This document shows, piece by piece, positions 51,382-59,593 of a DNA stretch of 64,000 nucleotides. The number at the start of each line of letters is the position of its first letter. The first letter of the stretch is position 1. The notes under the pieces were generated by a model that was not told the DNA's origin, made no database searches, and saw only the letters and a program-made list of their open reading frames with translations. The DNA is from Streptomyces barringtoniae (GTDB taxonomy: Bacteria > Actinomycetota > Actinomycetes > Streptomycetales > Streptomycetaceae): the NCBI RefSeq assembly GCF_020819595.1, contig NZ_JAJHNP010000006.1:186001-250000 (forward strand). Direction: 5' to 3'. A program made the translations under genes and the position numbers.

Positions 51382-53001
51382 TCAGATGTGGCCCACGCCC
51401 GCGCCCGCCTCCGCGTTCGCGCCCCGCTTGGTCAGCAGCGCGACGAGGACGGCGACCGCCGCCACGCCCGCGGCGACCAGGGAGGCGAGGCTCATGCCGG
51501 AGATGAAGGTGTGATGGGCGACCTCGGTGATCTTCGCGGCGACCTGCTCCGGCACACCCTTGGGCACCGGCGCGACGCCCACCTGGACCGCCTCCGAGGC
51601 CTTGTCCAGCTGACCCGGTGTCAGCGGCGGCAGTCCGGCGCCGGTCCAGTTGCCCGGCAGGTCGCTGTCGACCTTGGAGGCCATCACAGCGCCCAGCACG
51701 GCCGTGCCGAGGCTGCCGCCGATCTGCATGGCCGCCTGCTGGAGGCCGCCGGCGACACCGGACAGTTCCATGGGGGCGTTGCCGACGATGACCTCCGTCG
51801 CGCCGACCATGACCGGCGCGAGGCCGAGGCCGAGCAGCGCGAACCAGACCGACATCACGCCGCTGCCGGTGTCGGCCTCGAGCGTCGACATGCCGTACAT
51901 CGCGATGGCGGTCGCGGCCATGCCGCCGGCCAGCGGGATGCGCGGGCCGAGCTTGGTGATCGCGGCACCGGCGAGCGGCGAGCCGACGATCATCATGCCG
52001 GTGAGCGGCAGCAGGTGCAGGCCGGCGTCGATGGGGCTCATGCCGTGCACGTTCTGGAGGTAGAACGTCACGAAGAACAGCCCGCCCATGAACGCGATGG
52101 CCATCAGGACCATCAGGACCACGCCCGCCGACAGCGGTATCGAGCGGAAGAGGCCCAGCGGGATCAGGGGCTCCTTGACCCTCGTCTCCCAGACGGAGAA
52201 CAGGGCGAAGAGAAGCACGGACGCGGCGATGAAGATCCATGTCCTGTCGTCGCCCCAGCCCCACGTCGGGGCCTTGATCAGGGCCCAGACCAGGCAGAAC
52301 ATCGCGCCGGAGAGCAGCGCGATGCCGAGGACGTCGAAGGAGCGCGGGGCGTTCTCGGCGCGGTGGTCGCGCAGGATCAGCGCGCCCAGGACCAGGGCGA
52401 GCGCTCCCACGGGGACGTTGATGAAGAACACCGACTGCCAGTTGACGTGCTCGACGAGGACGCCGCCGAGGATCGGGCCGCCCGCGGTGGACGCGCCGAT
52501 CACCATGCCCCAGATGCCGATGGCCATGTTGAGCTTCTCGGCCGGGAAGGTGGCCCGCAGCAGGCCGAGCGCGGCCGGCATCAGCAGCGCGCCGAACAGG
52601 CCCTGGAAGACGCGGAAGGTGACGACCGCGGCGATGCTGTGGGACAGGCCGATGGCGCCGGAGGCGGCGGCGAAGCCGGTCACGCCGATGAGGAAGGTCT
52701 GCCGGTGGCCGAAGCGGTCACCGAGCTTGCCCGCGGTGATCAAGGTGACCGCGAGGGCGAGGAAGTAGCCGTTGGTGATCCACTGGACATCGGCGAAGGT
52801 CGCGCCCAGGTCTTCCTTGATGGTCGGGTTGGCGATCGCCACGATGGTGCCGTCGAGGGCCACCATCATGACGCCCACGGCGACGGTGATGAGGGTGAGC
52901 CAGGGATGGCCGCGCAGCCCCGCGGCCGGAGGTGACTCGAGCGGGACTTGGGGTGCCGTGTCCCCCGGCCCCGTCGCGTCGATGGTGGTCTGACTAGTCA
53001 T
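51382..53001 (-). CDS. DHA2-type MFS drug exporter (EmrB/QacA)
   Basis: A 539-residue transporter with about 14 membrane helices, starting at ATG 53001. Family marks are GVMMVALDGTIVAIANPTIKEDLGATFADVQWITNGYFL, the loop GKLGDRFGHRQTF, GPILGGVLVEHVNWQSVFFINVPVGALALVLG and the second-half TPGQLDKASEAVQ loop near the end. It is likely a proton antiporter for a toxic or endogenous compound. The TetR gene is divergent, 66 bp away, and presumably represses it. An ordinary partner pair of this type. Confidence 0.94.
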   Translation of the reverse strand: MTSQTTIDATGPGDTAPQVPLESPPAAGLRGHPWLTLITVAVGVMMVALDGTIVAIANPTIKEDLGATFADVQWITNGYFLALAVTLITAGKLGDRFGHRQTFLIGVTGFAAASGAIGLSHSIAAVVTFRVFQGLFGALLMPAALGLLRATFPAEKLNMAIGIWGMVIGASTAGGPILGGVLVEHVNWQSVFFINVPVGALALVLGALILRDHRAENAPRSFDVLGIALLSGAMFCLVWALIKAPTWGWGDDRTWIFIAASVLLFALFSVWETRVKEPLIPLGLFRSIPLSAGVVLMVLMAIAFMGGLFFVTFYLQNVHGMSPIDAGLHLLPLTGMMIVGSPLAGAAITKLGPRIPLAGGMAATAIAMYGMSTLEADTGSGVMSVWFALLGLGLAPVMVGATEVIVGNAPMELSGVAGGLQQAAMQIGGSLGTAVLGAVMASKVDSDLPGNWTGAGLPPLTPGQLDKASEAVQVGVAPVPKGVPEQVAAKITEVAHHTFISGMSLASLVAAGVAAVAVLVALLTKRGANAEAGAGVGHI

Positions 53002-53050
53002 GTGTTCGAGGCTAGTGACAGCCTCTGACAATTGACAAACCGTTTCATCA

Positions 53051-53063
53051 GTCAGTAACTGAC
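53051..53063. promoter_or_regulatory. Putative TetR operator between exporter and regulator
   Basis: GTCAGT-A-ACTGAC is a perfect dyad four bases before the TetR start. TTGACA (53032-53037), 18 bp upstream, could be a -35 element. Direct repeats TGACA also lie at 53016-53036. Confidence 0.6.
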
Positions 53064-53067
53064 ACGT

Positions 53068-53703
53068 ATGGAAACACTGCGCGAACGCAAGAAACAGCGC
53101 ACCCGGGAGGCGCTGCTGCGGGCCGCTCTGGAGCTCTTCACGACCCAGGGGTACGAGCACACGACCGTCGACGAGATAGCCGAGGCCGTCGACGTCTCGC
53201 AGCGCACCTTCTTCCGTTACTTCGCCGGCAAGGAGGACGTGGCCTTCGCCGTCCAGGAGATGACGGAGGCGCGCTTCGTCGAGGCCGTACGCGCGCGTCC
53301 GCCGCACGAGGCACCGCTGGAGGCCCTGCGGCAGGCGGTCCTGGAGGGCTGGGACGGGATCCGGGAGACGGTCGAGTCGGCCGTCCCGGTCGAGCTGTAC
53401 CTGCGCATGTACCGGACGATCGAGTCGACGCCCGCGCTGCTCGCCGCCCACCTGCGCCGCTCGGCGGCGACGGAGGAGACGATCGCGCGGCTGCTGGCCG
53501 GGCGCGAGGGCGTGGACGTGGACGCCGACCCCCGACCGCGGCTCGCCGTGGCCGTGTTCGGCGCAGTGATAAGGGTCACGGAACGGCAGTGGTGCACGGG
53601 CGACGACTTCAGCCTGGAGGCGATCCGTCAACTCACCGCGTCCCACCTCGATCTGGTGGATTCGGCACTCATCGGGAACTGGCGCTCAAATCAAGATCGT
53701 TGA
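53068..53703 (+). CDS. TetR-family regulator
   Basis: A 211-residue protein starting at ATG 53068. The helix-turn-helix is KKQRTREALLRAALELFTTQGYEHTTVDEIAEAVDVSQRTFFRYFAGKEDVAF. The ligand domain includes PVELYLRMYRTIESTPALLAAHLRRSAATEETIARLLAG, and a later LAVAVFGAVIRVTERQW. It is divergent from the DHA2 exporter with an operator-like dyad in between, so self- and exporter-repression is likely. The start lies close behind the dyad, so the mRNA is nearly leaderless. Confidence 0.95.
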   Translation: METLRERKKQRTREALLRAALELFTTQGYEHTTVDEIAEAVDVSQRTFFRYFAGKEDVAFAVQEMTEARFVEAVRARPPHEAPLEALRQAVLEGWDGIRETVESAVPVELYLRMYRTIESTPALLAAHLRRSAATEETIARLLAGREGVDVDADPRPRLAVAVFGAVIRVTERQWCTGDDFSLEAIRQLTASHLDLVDSALIGNWRSNQDR

Positions 53704-53786
53704 CAACGCGTTCGACGCTTCGCGAAACGTGATACCTGTCACTCGGTTACCCCGAGACCCTCCCGTTCTCCTAGTGTGTCCTCCCA

Positions 53787-55004
53787 GTGACTTCCTTCGA
53801 CACCTCCCCGCAACTGAACGTCTGGCGCGCCCTGCTGGCCCTGGCCGTGGTGTTCGTGATGCTCGCGACCACCGGCTGGACCGCCCTGCACAGCCACCGG
53901 GAGTCGACCGCGCTGCAGGCCTCGCTCGACAAGTGGGACCACGGCAGCATCCACGGCCTCCATCTGCCGGACCCGCACGCCGCACCGGCCGTGCTCAGCC
54001 GTTTCTTCGCCTCCCTCTCCGCCGAGGACCAGCACCGTCTCGCCCACCGCTACCCGCTCGCGGTCGGCAACATGAACGGCGCCCCCGCCACCTTGCGCTA
54101 CCGCGCCAACCACATCGCGATGGAGCAGCAGCGCAAGGTCGAGAAGAAGCGCATGCACGACAGCCGGCTCAGCGCGGCCGGGCAGCAGGACGCGGGCCGC
54201 CTCATGCACCGCTACGAGTCCCTGCTGTCCGACGGCCGGCAGATCCTGGCCTTCGACCCCGAGGGCTCGGGCCGTATCGCGGAGGTGTTCGGGAACCTGG
54301 ACACGGCGCAGCGGATCTCGGTCGTCGTCCCCGGCGTCGACACCGACCTGCTCACCTTCCAGAAGACCAACCGCCAGTACACCGCCCCGGTCGGCATGGG
54401 CAAGGCGCTGTACGCGGCGGAGCGCGCGCAGAGCCCCGCGACCCGTACCGCCGTGATCGCCTGGGCCGACTACACCGCCCCCGACGGGCTCGGCGTGGAC
54501 GCGGCCACCGGGCTGCGTGCCGAGGAGGGCGCCGTACGGCTGAACGCGCTGCTGGGCGGCCTGCCCGGGCGCGCCCCGGTGACGATGGTCTGTCACAGCT
54601 ACGGCTCCGTGGTCTGCGGGGTGGCCGCGCACGCGATGCCGCGCCGGGTGACCGACATAGCGGTGGCCGCGAGCCCGGGCATGCGCGTCTCCAGCGCCTC
54701 CCACCTGGACACCAAGGCCCGGGTGTGGGCCATGCGGGACGCCACCGACTGGATCCAGGACGTGCCGTACCTGGAGCTCGGCGGGCTCGGGCACGGCGCC
54801 GATCCGGTGTCCTCGGCGTTCGGTGCGCGCGTGCTGACCGCTCGGGACGCGCAGGGGCACGCCGGCTATTTCCAGCCGGGCACGGACAGTCTGCGCAACC
54901 TCGCCGACGTGGCCGTCGGGGCGTACGACGAGGTGACGTGCGCACGCGAGAACGACCTGTGCCGGGCCGGTGTGCCCGCCACTACCACGGCCGGACGCGC
55001 GTAG
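53787..55004 (+). CDS. Membrane-anchored alpha/beta hydrolase (DUF1023 type)
   Basis: A 405-residue protein starting at GTG 53787. An N-terminal anchor VWRALLALAVVFVMLATTGWTAL is followed by a helical part (RFFASLSAEDQHRLAHRYP, AMEQQRKVEKKRMHDSR) and an alpha/beta-hydrolase core. The core has LDTAQRISVVVPGVDTDLLTF, the nucleophile elbow VTMVCHSYGSVVCG with Ser, a DATDWIQDVPYLELG segment, and His in GHAGYFQPGTDS. It matches DUF1023 proteins, which are secreted or membrane hydrolases of unknown substrate. Confidence 0.9.
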   Translation: MTSFDTSPQLNVWRALLALAVVFVMLATTGWTALHSHRESTALQASLDKWDHGSIHGLHLPDPHAAPAVLSRFFASLSAEDQHRLAHRYPLAVGNMNGAPATLRYRANHIAMEQQRKVEKKRMHDSRLSAAGQQDAGRLMHRYESLLSDGRQILAFDPEGSGRIAEVFGNLDTAQRISVVVPGVDTDLLTFQKTNRQYTAPVGMGKALYAAERAQSPATRTAVIAWADYTAPDGLGVDAATGLRAEEGAVRLNALLGGLPGRAPVTMVCHSYGSVVCGVAAHAMPRRVTDIAVAASPGMRVSSASHLDTKARVWAMRDATDWIQDVPYLELGGLGHGADPVSSAFGARVLTARDAQGHAGYFQPGTDSLRNLADVAVGAYDEVTCARENDLCRAGVPATTTAGRA

Positions 55005-55070
55005 AAACAGCAGGAAGTGCGGTCTGCGCGGGTGGCGACGGAGGAGCACGTGCCGCATACGATGAGCCGC

Positions 55071-55916
55071 ATGGGTGACGTACTGGCGGGTTTTCATGCC
55101 GTCTGGGAGTTCGAGTCCGACTCCGTGCTCATCCGTTACGAACGGGGGATTCGGACACCGAAGCTGTTCCAGGCACTCGGGGAACGGCGGATCCCGCTGT
55201 CCGCGGTCGAGGGCGTGACGCTCTCCCCGGGCAGGCGCGGCACCGTCGTACTGCGGCTGCTGCCGCGTGCCGGCGCGGATCCGCTGATGGAGGCGGCGGC
55301 CGGGCAGCTGAAGGAGGGCTCCGATCCCTACCGGCTGGTGCTGCCGGCCGAGCGGGAGACCCTCGCCGAGTACTACGCCGACGAGCTCAAGGGCCTGTTG
55401 ACCGAGTCCGGGCCCGCCGACCGCCCTCAAGTGACGGCGCCCGAGGTGCCGCTGTCGTTCAAGGCGTACGACGGCAAGGCGAGCTTCGACGGTGCGGCCG
55501 TGCAGTTCCGCTGGTCCTGGACGGGCGCGTCCTCGGCCAAGTGGAAGGCCGGCGACCAGAGCTTCCCGGTCACGGAGCTGAGCGGGGTGGAGTGGCGGTC
55601 GCCGGAGGTGTTCGAGGGACACCTCCGGCTGGTCCCGCGCTCGGCCGAGTCGGCCGCGGTGCAGCCCGACCAGGATCCGGCGGCCGTTGTCTTCGGGCTG
55701 GGGTACGGCCCGGTGCACGAGTCGCTGCCGTTCGCCGCGGCCGTCCTCGCCGCCGTACGCACGCGTGGGCCGGTATCCGCGGTACCGGCCCCGTCACGGC
55801 GTGACCCCGCCGACATCGCCGAACGGATCCGGCACCTGGGGGAGTTGCATCAGGCCGGGTTGGTCACCGACGAGGAGTTCTCCTCGAAGAAGGCGGAACT
55901 CCTGGCGGAGCTGTGA
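55071..55916 (+). CDS. DUF4429 protein with C-terminal SHOCT domain
   Basis: A 281-residue protein starting at ATG 55071 (ATG 55062 also possible). The DUF4429 domain occurs twice: VLAGFHAVWEFESDSVLIRYERGIRTPKLFQALGERRIPLSAVEG and VPLSFKAYDGKASFDGAAVQFRWSWTGASSAKWKAGDQSFPVTELSG. The last 30 residues, DPADIAERIRHLGELHQAGLVTDEEFSSKKAELLAEL, are a SHOCT module. Function unknown; SHOCT domains assemble oligomers. It is convergent with the aldo/keto reductase gene. Confidence 0.92.
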   Translation: MGDVLAGFHAVWEFESDSVLIRYERGIRTPKLFQALGERRIPLSAVEGVTLSPGRRGTVVLRLLPRAGADPLMEAAAGQLKEGSDPYRLVLPAERETLAEYYADELKGLLTESGPADRPQVTAPEVPLSFKAYDGKASFDGAAVQFRWSWTGASSAKWKAGDQSFPVTELSGVEWRSPEVFEGHLRLVPRSAESAAVQPDQDPAAVVFGLGYGPVHESLPFAAAVLAAVRTRGPVSAVPAPSRRDPADIAERIRHLGELHQAGLVTDEEFSSKKAELLAEL

Positions 55917-55917
55917 G

Positions 55918-56934
55918 CTACTCCCGGCCCGCAGAGGTGAACGCCATGTCCGCGTACCGGTTGCCCGCCACCTTCGCCGCGATCGGCTCCAGTCGGGACA
56001 GTTCCTCGGCCGTCAGGACGATCGCCGTCGCCGCCACGTTCTCCTCCACCCGGTTCGGCTTGCGGGTGCCCGGGATCGGGACCACCGGGAGGGCGTCGAT
56101 CGTCGCCCGCTGCTGCACCCAGGCCAGGGCGATCTGGCCGAGGGTGGCGTCGTGGGCCTCGGCGATGGTGCGGATCGGCTCCAGGAGGGCCGCGTTGGCG
56201 GTCGCGTTGGCGCCGGTGAAGCGGGGCTGCTGTCGGCGGAAGTCGTCGGCCGTGAGGTCCTGTTCGGCGTTGGTGAAGGAGCCGGTGAGGAAGCCTCGGC
56301 CGAGCGGCGAGTACGGCACCAGGGTGACGCCCAGGTCCCGCGCGGCCGGTACGACCTTGGCCTCGATGTCCCGGCTGAACAGCGACCACTCCGACTGCAC
56401 GGCCGCAATCGGGTGCACGGCGTGCGCGGCGCGCAGCTCGTCGGCGGTGACCTCGCTCAGCCCGAGGTGCTTGACCTTGCCCTCGCGGACCAGCTCCGCC
56501 ATCGTGCCGACCGTCTCCTCGATGGGGACGTTCACATCACGGCGGTGCATGTAGTACAGGTCGATCACGTCGACGCCGAGCCGCTTCAGGCTGGCCTCGA
56601 CGGCCTCGCGGATGTACGGGGCGTCGTTGCGGACGATCCGCCTGGTCGGGTCGTCCTCGGGGATCGACAGGGCGAACTTGGTGGCGATGACCACCTCGTC
56701 CCGGTGCGCCGTGAAGAACGGGGACAGGAACCGCTCGTTCTCGCCGGCGCCGTAGGCGTCCGCCGTGTCGTACAGCGTCACGCCCAGTTCCAGCGCCCGC
56801 TCCAGCGCGGCGCGCGCCTGGCCTGCGTCGGTGGGGCCGTACGCGAAGCTCATGCCCATGCAGCCGAGGCCCTGAACGCCGACCTCCGGTCCGCCCTCGC
56901 CGAGCCGTACCGCCGGAATCCTGGTGCCGGTCAT
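55918..56934 (-). CDS. Aldo/keto reductase
   Basis: A 338-residue protein starting at ATG 56934. AKR family marks: GLGCMGMSFAYG, LYDTADAYGAGENERFL with the catalytic Asp and Tyr, VIATKFAL with Lys, YYMHRRDVNVPIEETVGTMAELVREGKVKHLGLSEV with His, and the NADPH-binding PIPGTRKPNRVEENVAATAI. It reduces aldehydes or ketones with NADPH. It overlaps the MerR gene start as ATGA, and that regulator probably controls both. Confidence 0.95.
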   Translation of the reverse strand: MTGTRIPAVRLGEGGPEVGVQGLGCMGMSFAYGPTDAGQARAALERALELGVTLYDTADAYGAGENERFLSPFFTAHRDEVVIATKFALSIPEDDPTRRIVRNDAPYIREAVEASLKRLGVDVIDLYYMHRRDVNVPIEETVGTMAELVREGKVKHLGLSEVTADELRAAHAVHPIAAVQSEWSLFSRDIEAKVVPAARDLGVTLVPYSPLGRGFLTGSFTNAEQDLTADDFRRQQPRFTGANATANAALLEPIRTIAEAHDATLGQIALAWVQQRATIDALPVVPIPGTRKPNRVEENVAATAIVLTAEELSRLEPIAAKVAGNRYADMAFTSAGRE

Positions 56935-57395
56935 CGCGTGGTCCCCTCCATCGCGTAGAAGCTGATCTTGCGGTCGAGTACGGCGAGCGTGTCCCGCAGC
57001 TCGGCGATCCTGTTCAGGACGTCCCGGCGGGTCGACTCCAGCAGCTCCCGTCGTTCCCCGTAGGTGCTCTCGCCCTCCCGGACCAGTTCCGCGTACCGGA
57101 CCATGTCGGCCACCGGCATGCCGGTCAGCCGCAGCTTCGTCACGAAGTCCAGCCAGTCCAGGTCGCGGTTGCTGTAGCGCCGCTGCCCGGTGTGCGAGCG
57201 GTCGACGTGCGGCATCAGGCCGATCCGCTCGTACCAGCGCAGGGTGTGCGCGGTCAGGCCGGTGAACGCGACGACCTCGCTGATCGTGTAGCTGTCCTGG
57301 CCGTCGGCGCGCGGATGGCGTCTGGGCGGGGCGGAGCAGATGTCTGCGGGGGCCGTGCGTGCGGTGTCCGCCGGCGTGGTCTGCATCACCGTCAT
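56931..57395 (-). CDS. MerR-family regulator
   Basis: A 154-residue protein starting at ATG 57395 (ATG 57386 also in frame). The winged helix is DSYTISEVVAFTGLTAHTLRWYERIGLMPHVDRSHTGQRRYSNRDLDWLDFVTKLRLTGM, followed by a dimer helix. No Cys-rich metal loop follows, so a small molecule or redox signal is likelier than a metal. The aldo/keto reductase gene overlaps its 3' end. A MerR-type promoter lies upstream. Confidence 0.94.
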   Translation of the reverse strand: MTVMQTTPADTARTAPADICSAPPRRHPRADGQDSYTISEVVAFTGLTAHTLRWYERIGLMPHVDRSHTGQRRYSNRDLDWLDFVTKLRLTGMPVADMVRYAELVREGESTYGERRELLESTRRDVLNRIAELRDTLAVLDRKISFYAMEGTTR

Positions 57396-57403
57396 GGCCC
57401 CCA

Positions 57404-57439
57404 CGCTATGGGGTTGGAGTGCACTCCAAGCAAGCGGAT
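57404..57439 (-). promoter_or_regulatory. MerR-type promoter with 19-bp spacer
   Basis: On the minus strand, TTGCTT (-35) and TAGCGT (-10) are 19 bp apart. The spacer holds the perfect dyad TTGGAGTG-CACTCCAA (57414-57429). A long spacer with a central dyad is the classic MerR arrangement and points to autoregulation of the MerR/reductase operon. Confidence 0.82.
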
Positions 57440-57492
57440 TCGGTAAGAAATCAGCGGGACGCCGGCCCCGACTCCTGGCTAGCGTGCGGCAC

Positions 57493-57969
57493 ATGAGTCT
57501 TGCACGCCGGGCCCTGCCCGAGGACGCCGTGGAACTGCTGCGGCTGCGCCAGGTGATGATCGACTCCCTGCGGAGCACGGGAGGCGGCGGGCCGACGGAG
57601 TGGCACGCCGAGTCGCTGCCGACGCTGCGGGAGCGGCTGGCCGAGCCGGACGGCGACTTCGTCGCCTTCGTCGTGGACCATCCGGACCGGCCGGGGGCGC
57701 TGGCCGCGCTGGTGGCCGGGACGCTGGAGTACCGGATCGGGAAGGCCGGCAATCCGCACGGGCGGGTCGGGTACGTCTTCAGCGTCGCGACCGACCCGGA
57801 CGCCCGGCGGCGCGGGTACGCGCGCGCGTGCATGGAGGAACTGGTCGCCTGGTTCCGGGAGCGTGGCGTGGGTCATGTGCTGCTGACCGCCTCCCAGGAG
57901 GCCGAGCCGCTGTACGCCTCGCTCGGCTTCACGCGTGACCCGGACCCGTCGATGCGGCTGCTGCTGTGA
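57493..57969 (+). CDS. GNAT family N-acetyltransferase
   Basis: A 158-residue protein starting at ATG 57493. The acetyl-CoA motif is YVFSVATDPDARRRGYARACMEELVAWFRERGVGHVLLTASQEAEPLYASLGF, with RRRGYA as the P-loop-like Q/RxxGxG/A. The acceptor is unknown. It is divergent from the MerR operon and 19 bp ahead of the serine hydrolase gene, so it may be co-transcribed with it. Confidence 0.94.
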   Translation: MSLARRALPEDAVELLRLRQVMIDSLRSTGGGGPTEWHAESLPTLRERLAEPDGDFVAFVVDHPDRPGALAALVAGTLEYRIGKAGNPHGRVGYVFSVATDPDARRRGYARACMEELVAWFRERGVGHVLLTASQEAEPLYASLGFTRDPDPSMRLLL

Positions 57970-57988
57970 GCCGCATAGGCTCGTCAGC

Positions 57989-58819
57989 ATGTCGTTGAAC
58001 AGCCTGACGAGCGTGGCGTCGATCGAGAAGTGGCCCGTCCCCACCGCGGCGGCGGGTGTCGTACGGGCCGACGGGACCGTCCTCGGGACGCACGGTCCCG
58101 TCGGGCACCGCTTTGCGCTCGCCTCGGTCACCAAGCCGCTGGCCGCGTACGCGGCGCTGGTCGCGTACGAGGAGGGCGCGATCGAACTGGACGAGCCGGC
58201 CGGGCCGCCCGGTTCGACCGTCCGGCACCTCCTCGCGCACACCTCCGGGCTCGCCTTCGACGAGCACAGGGCGATGGCGCCGCCCGGTGAGCGCCGGCTC
58301 TACTCCAACGCCGGGTTCGAGCAGCTGGGGGACCACATCGCCAAGGCGACGGACATTCCGTTCGCCGAGTATCTGCGGCAGGCGGTGCTGGAGCCGCTGG
58401 GGATGACGTCGACGTCGCTGGAGGGCTCCCCCGCGAAGGACGGCGTGTCCACGGTGGCCGACCTGCTGCGGTTCGCGGCGGAGGTGCAGGCGCCGCGGCT
58501 GCTGGATCCGCGGACGGTCGCGGAGGCGATGAGTGTGCAGTTCCCCGGGACGAAGGGTGTGCTTCCGGGATACGGCCACCAGAACCCGAACGACTGGGGC
58601 CTGGGCCTCGAGATCCGCAGCTCCAAGTCGCCGCACTGGACGGGGAGTTCCTCCTCGCCGCGCACCTTCGGGCATTTCGGGCAGTCCGGTACGTTCCTGT
58701 GGATCGACCCGGACGCGGGTGCGGCGTGCGCCGCCCTGACCGACCGGGCGTTCGGCCCCTGGGCGGTCGAGGCCTGGCCGACGTTCACGGACGCGGTGCT
58801 CGCGGAACTGCGCGGCTGA
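57989..58819 (+). CDS. Serine hydrolase (beta-lactamase / penicillin-binding fold)
   Basis: A 276-residue protein starting at ATG 57989. SxxK is S46-V-T-K49 (ALASVTKPLAAYAAL), YxN is Y105-S-N107 (RRLYSNAGFEQLGDHIAK), and the third box is HFGQSGTFLWID, an HxG in place of KTG. This is the class C/esterase-EstB-like family. No signal peptide is seen, so it is a cytoplasmic esterase or peptidase rather than a secreted beta-lactamase. The GNAT gene precedes it by 19 bp. Confidence 0.93.
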   Translation: MSLNSLTSVASIEKWPVPTAAAGVVRADGTVLGTHGPVGHRFALASVTKPLAAYAALVAYEEGAIELDEPAGPPGSTVRHLLAHTSGLAFDEHRAMAPPGERRLYSNAGFEQLGDHIAKATDIPFAEYLRQAVLEPLGMTSTSLEGSPAKDGVSTVADLLRFAAEVQAPRLLDPRTVAEAMSVQFPGTKGVLPGYGHQNPNDWGLGLEIRSSKSPHWTGSSSSPRTFGHFGQSGTFLWIDPDAGAACAALTDRAFGPWAVEAWPTFTDAVLAELRG

Positions 58820-58853
58820 GGCCGCCACCAGCGCCCCGCGGGCACGACGACCC

Positions 58854-59507
58854 CTACCCGCCCATTTCCCACATCAGCAACTCGGTCGCCGTCACCCCCA
58901 CCGCCTCAAGGCCCCGCGCGTCCGTGATCCGGGCCGAGTCACCGGCGTCCAGTTCCTCGTCGGCCAGCCGGACGGTGCCCCGCACCACGTGCACGTACAC
59001 GAACGCCCCGTCCGGCACCGCCGTCCGTTCCCCCGCCGCCAGGCGCCGTATGTGGAGCATCGCGCCGGACTCCGGGACGGCGTACGGCGTGGAGTCGGCG
59101 ATGCCCGGGATGATCTCGTACGACGGCTCCCCGCCCGGCTCCCGCGGCGCCAGCCACATCTGGACGAAGGTGAGCGGCGACGACCCGTCGTTGCGCTCCA
59201 CGTGGCGGACGCCTGCCGCCGCGCTGAGCCGCTGGACGTCCCCGGGGCGGACGCAGGTCTCGTGGCCGGTGGAGTCGCGGTGGGTCAGCTCGCCCTCGAC
59301 GACCCAGGTGATGATCTCGGTGTGGCTGTGCGGGTGTTCCCCGAAGCCGGCACCGGGCGCGAGCCGCTCCTCGTTGCAGGCGATGACCGCGCCGAAGCGG
59401 AGGTTGCCGGGGTCGTAGTGGGGGCCGAAGGAAAACGCGTGCCAGGACTCGATCCCGGCCTCCGGCTCGCCCCCTGGGTAGCGCTCGTCGGCGCGCCGTA
59501 CGTCCAT
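58854..59507 (-). CDS. Pirin-like bicupin protein
   Basis: A 217-residue protein starting at ATG 59507. The metal-binding cupin motif is FGEHPHSHTEIITWVVEGELTHRDSTGH, with His, His, His and Glu; the second half has GAMLHIRRLAAGERTAVPDGAFVYVHVVRGTVRLADEELDAGDSARI. The N-terminus HAFSFGPHYDPGNLRFG is typical of YhhW-type pirins, some of which have quercetinase activity. It converges with the serine hydrolase gene and is divergent from fasR. Confidence 0.93.
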   Translation of the reverse strand: MDVRRADERYPGGEPEAGIESWHAFSFGPHYDPGNLRFGAVIACNEERLAPGAGFGEHPHSHTEIITWVVEGELTHRDSTGHETCVRPGDVQRLSAAAGVRHVERNDGSSPLTFVQMWLAPREPGGEPSYEIIPGIADSTPYAVPESGAMLHIRRLAAGERTAVPDGAFVYVHVVRGTVRLADEELDAGDSARITDARGLEAVGVTATELLMWEMGG

Positions 59508-59593
59508 CACGCGCACAACGGTAGACCCCGCCCCGGGGCGCCGAGCCAGACCCGGCGGCACGCACCGGCGTCCGGATAAGGCAGTCTTGTCCC

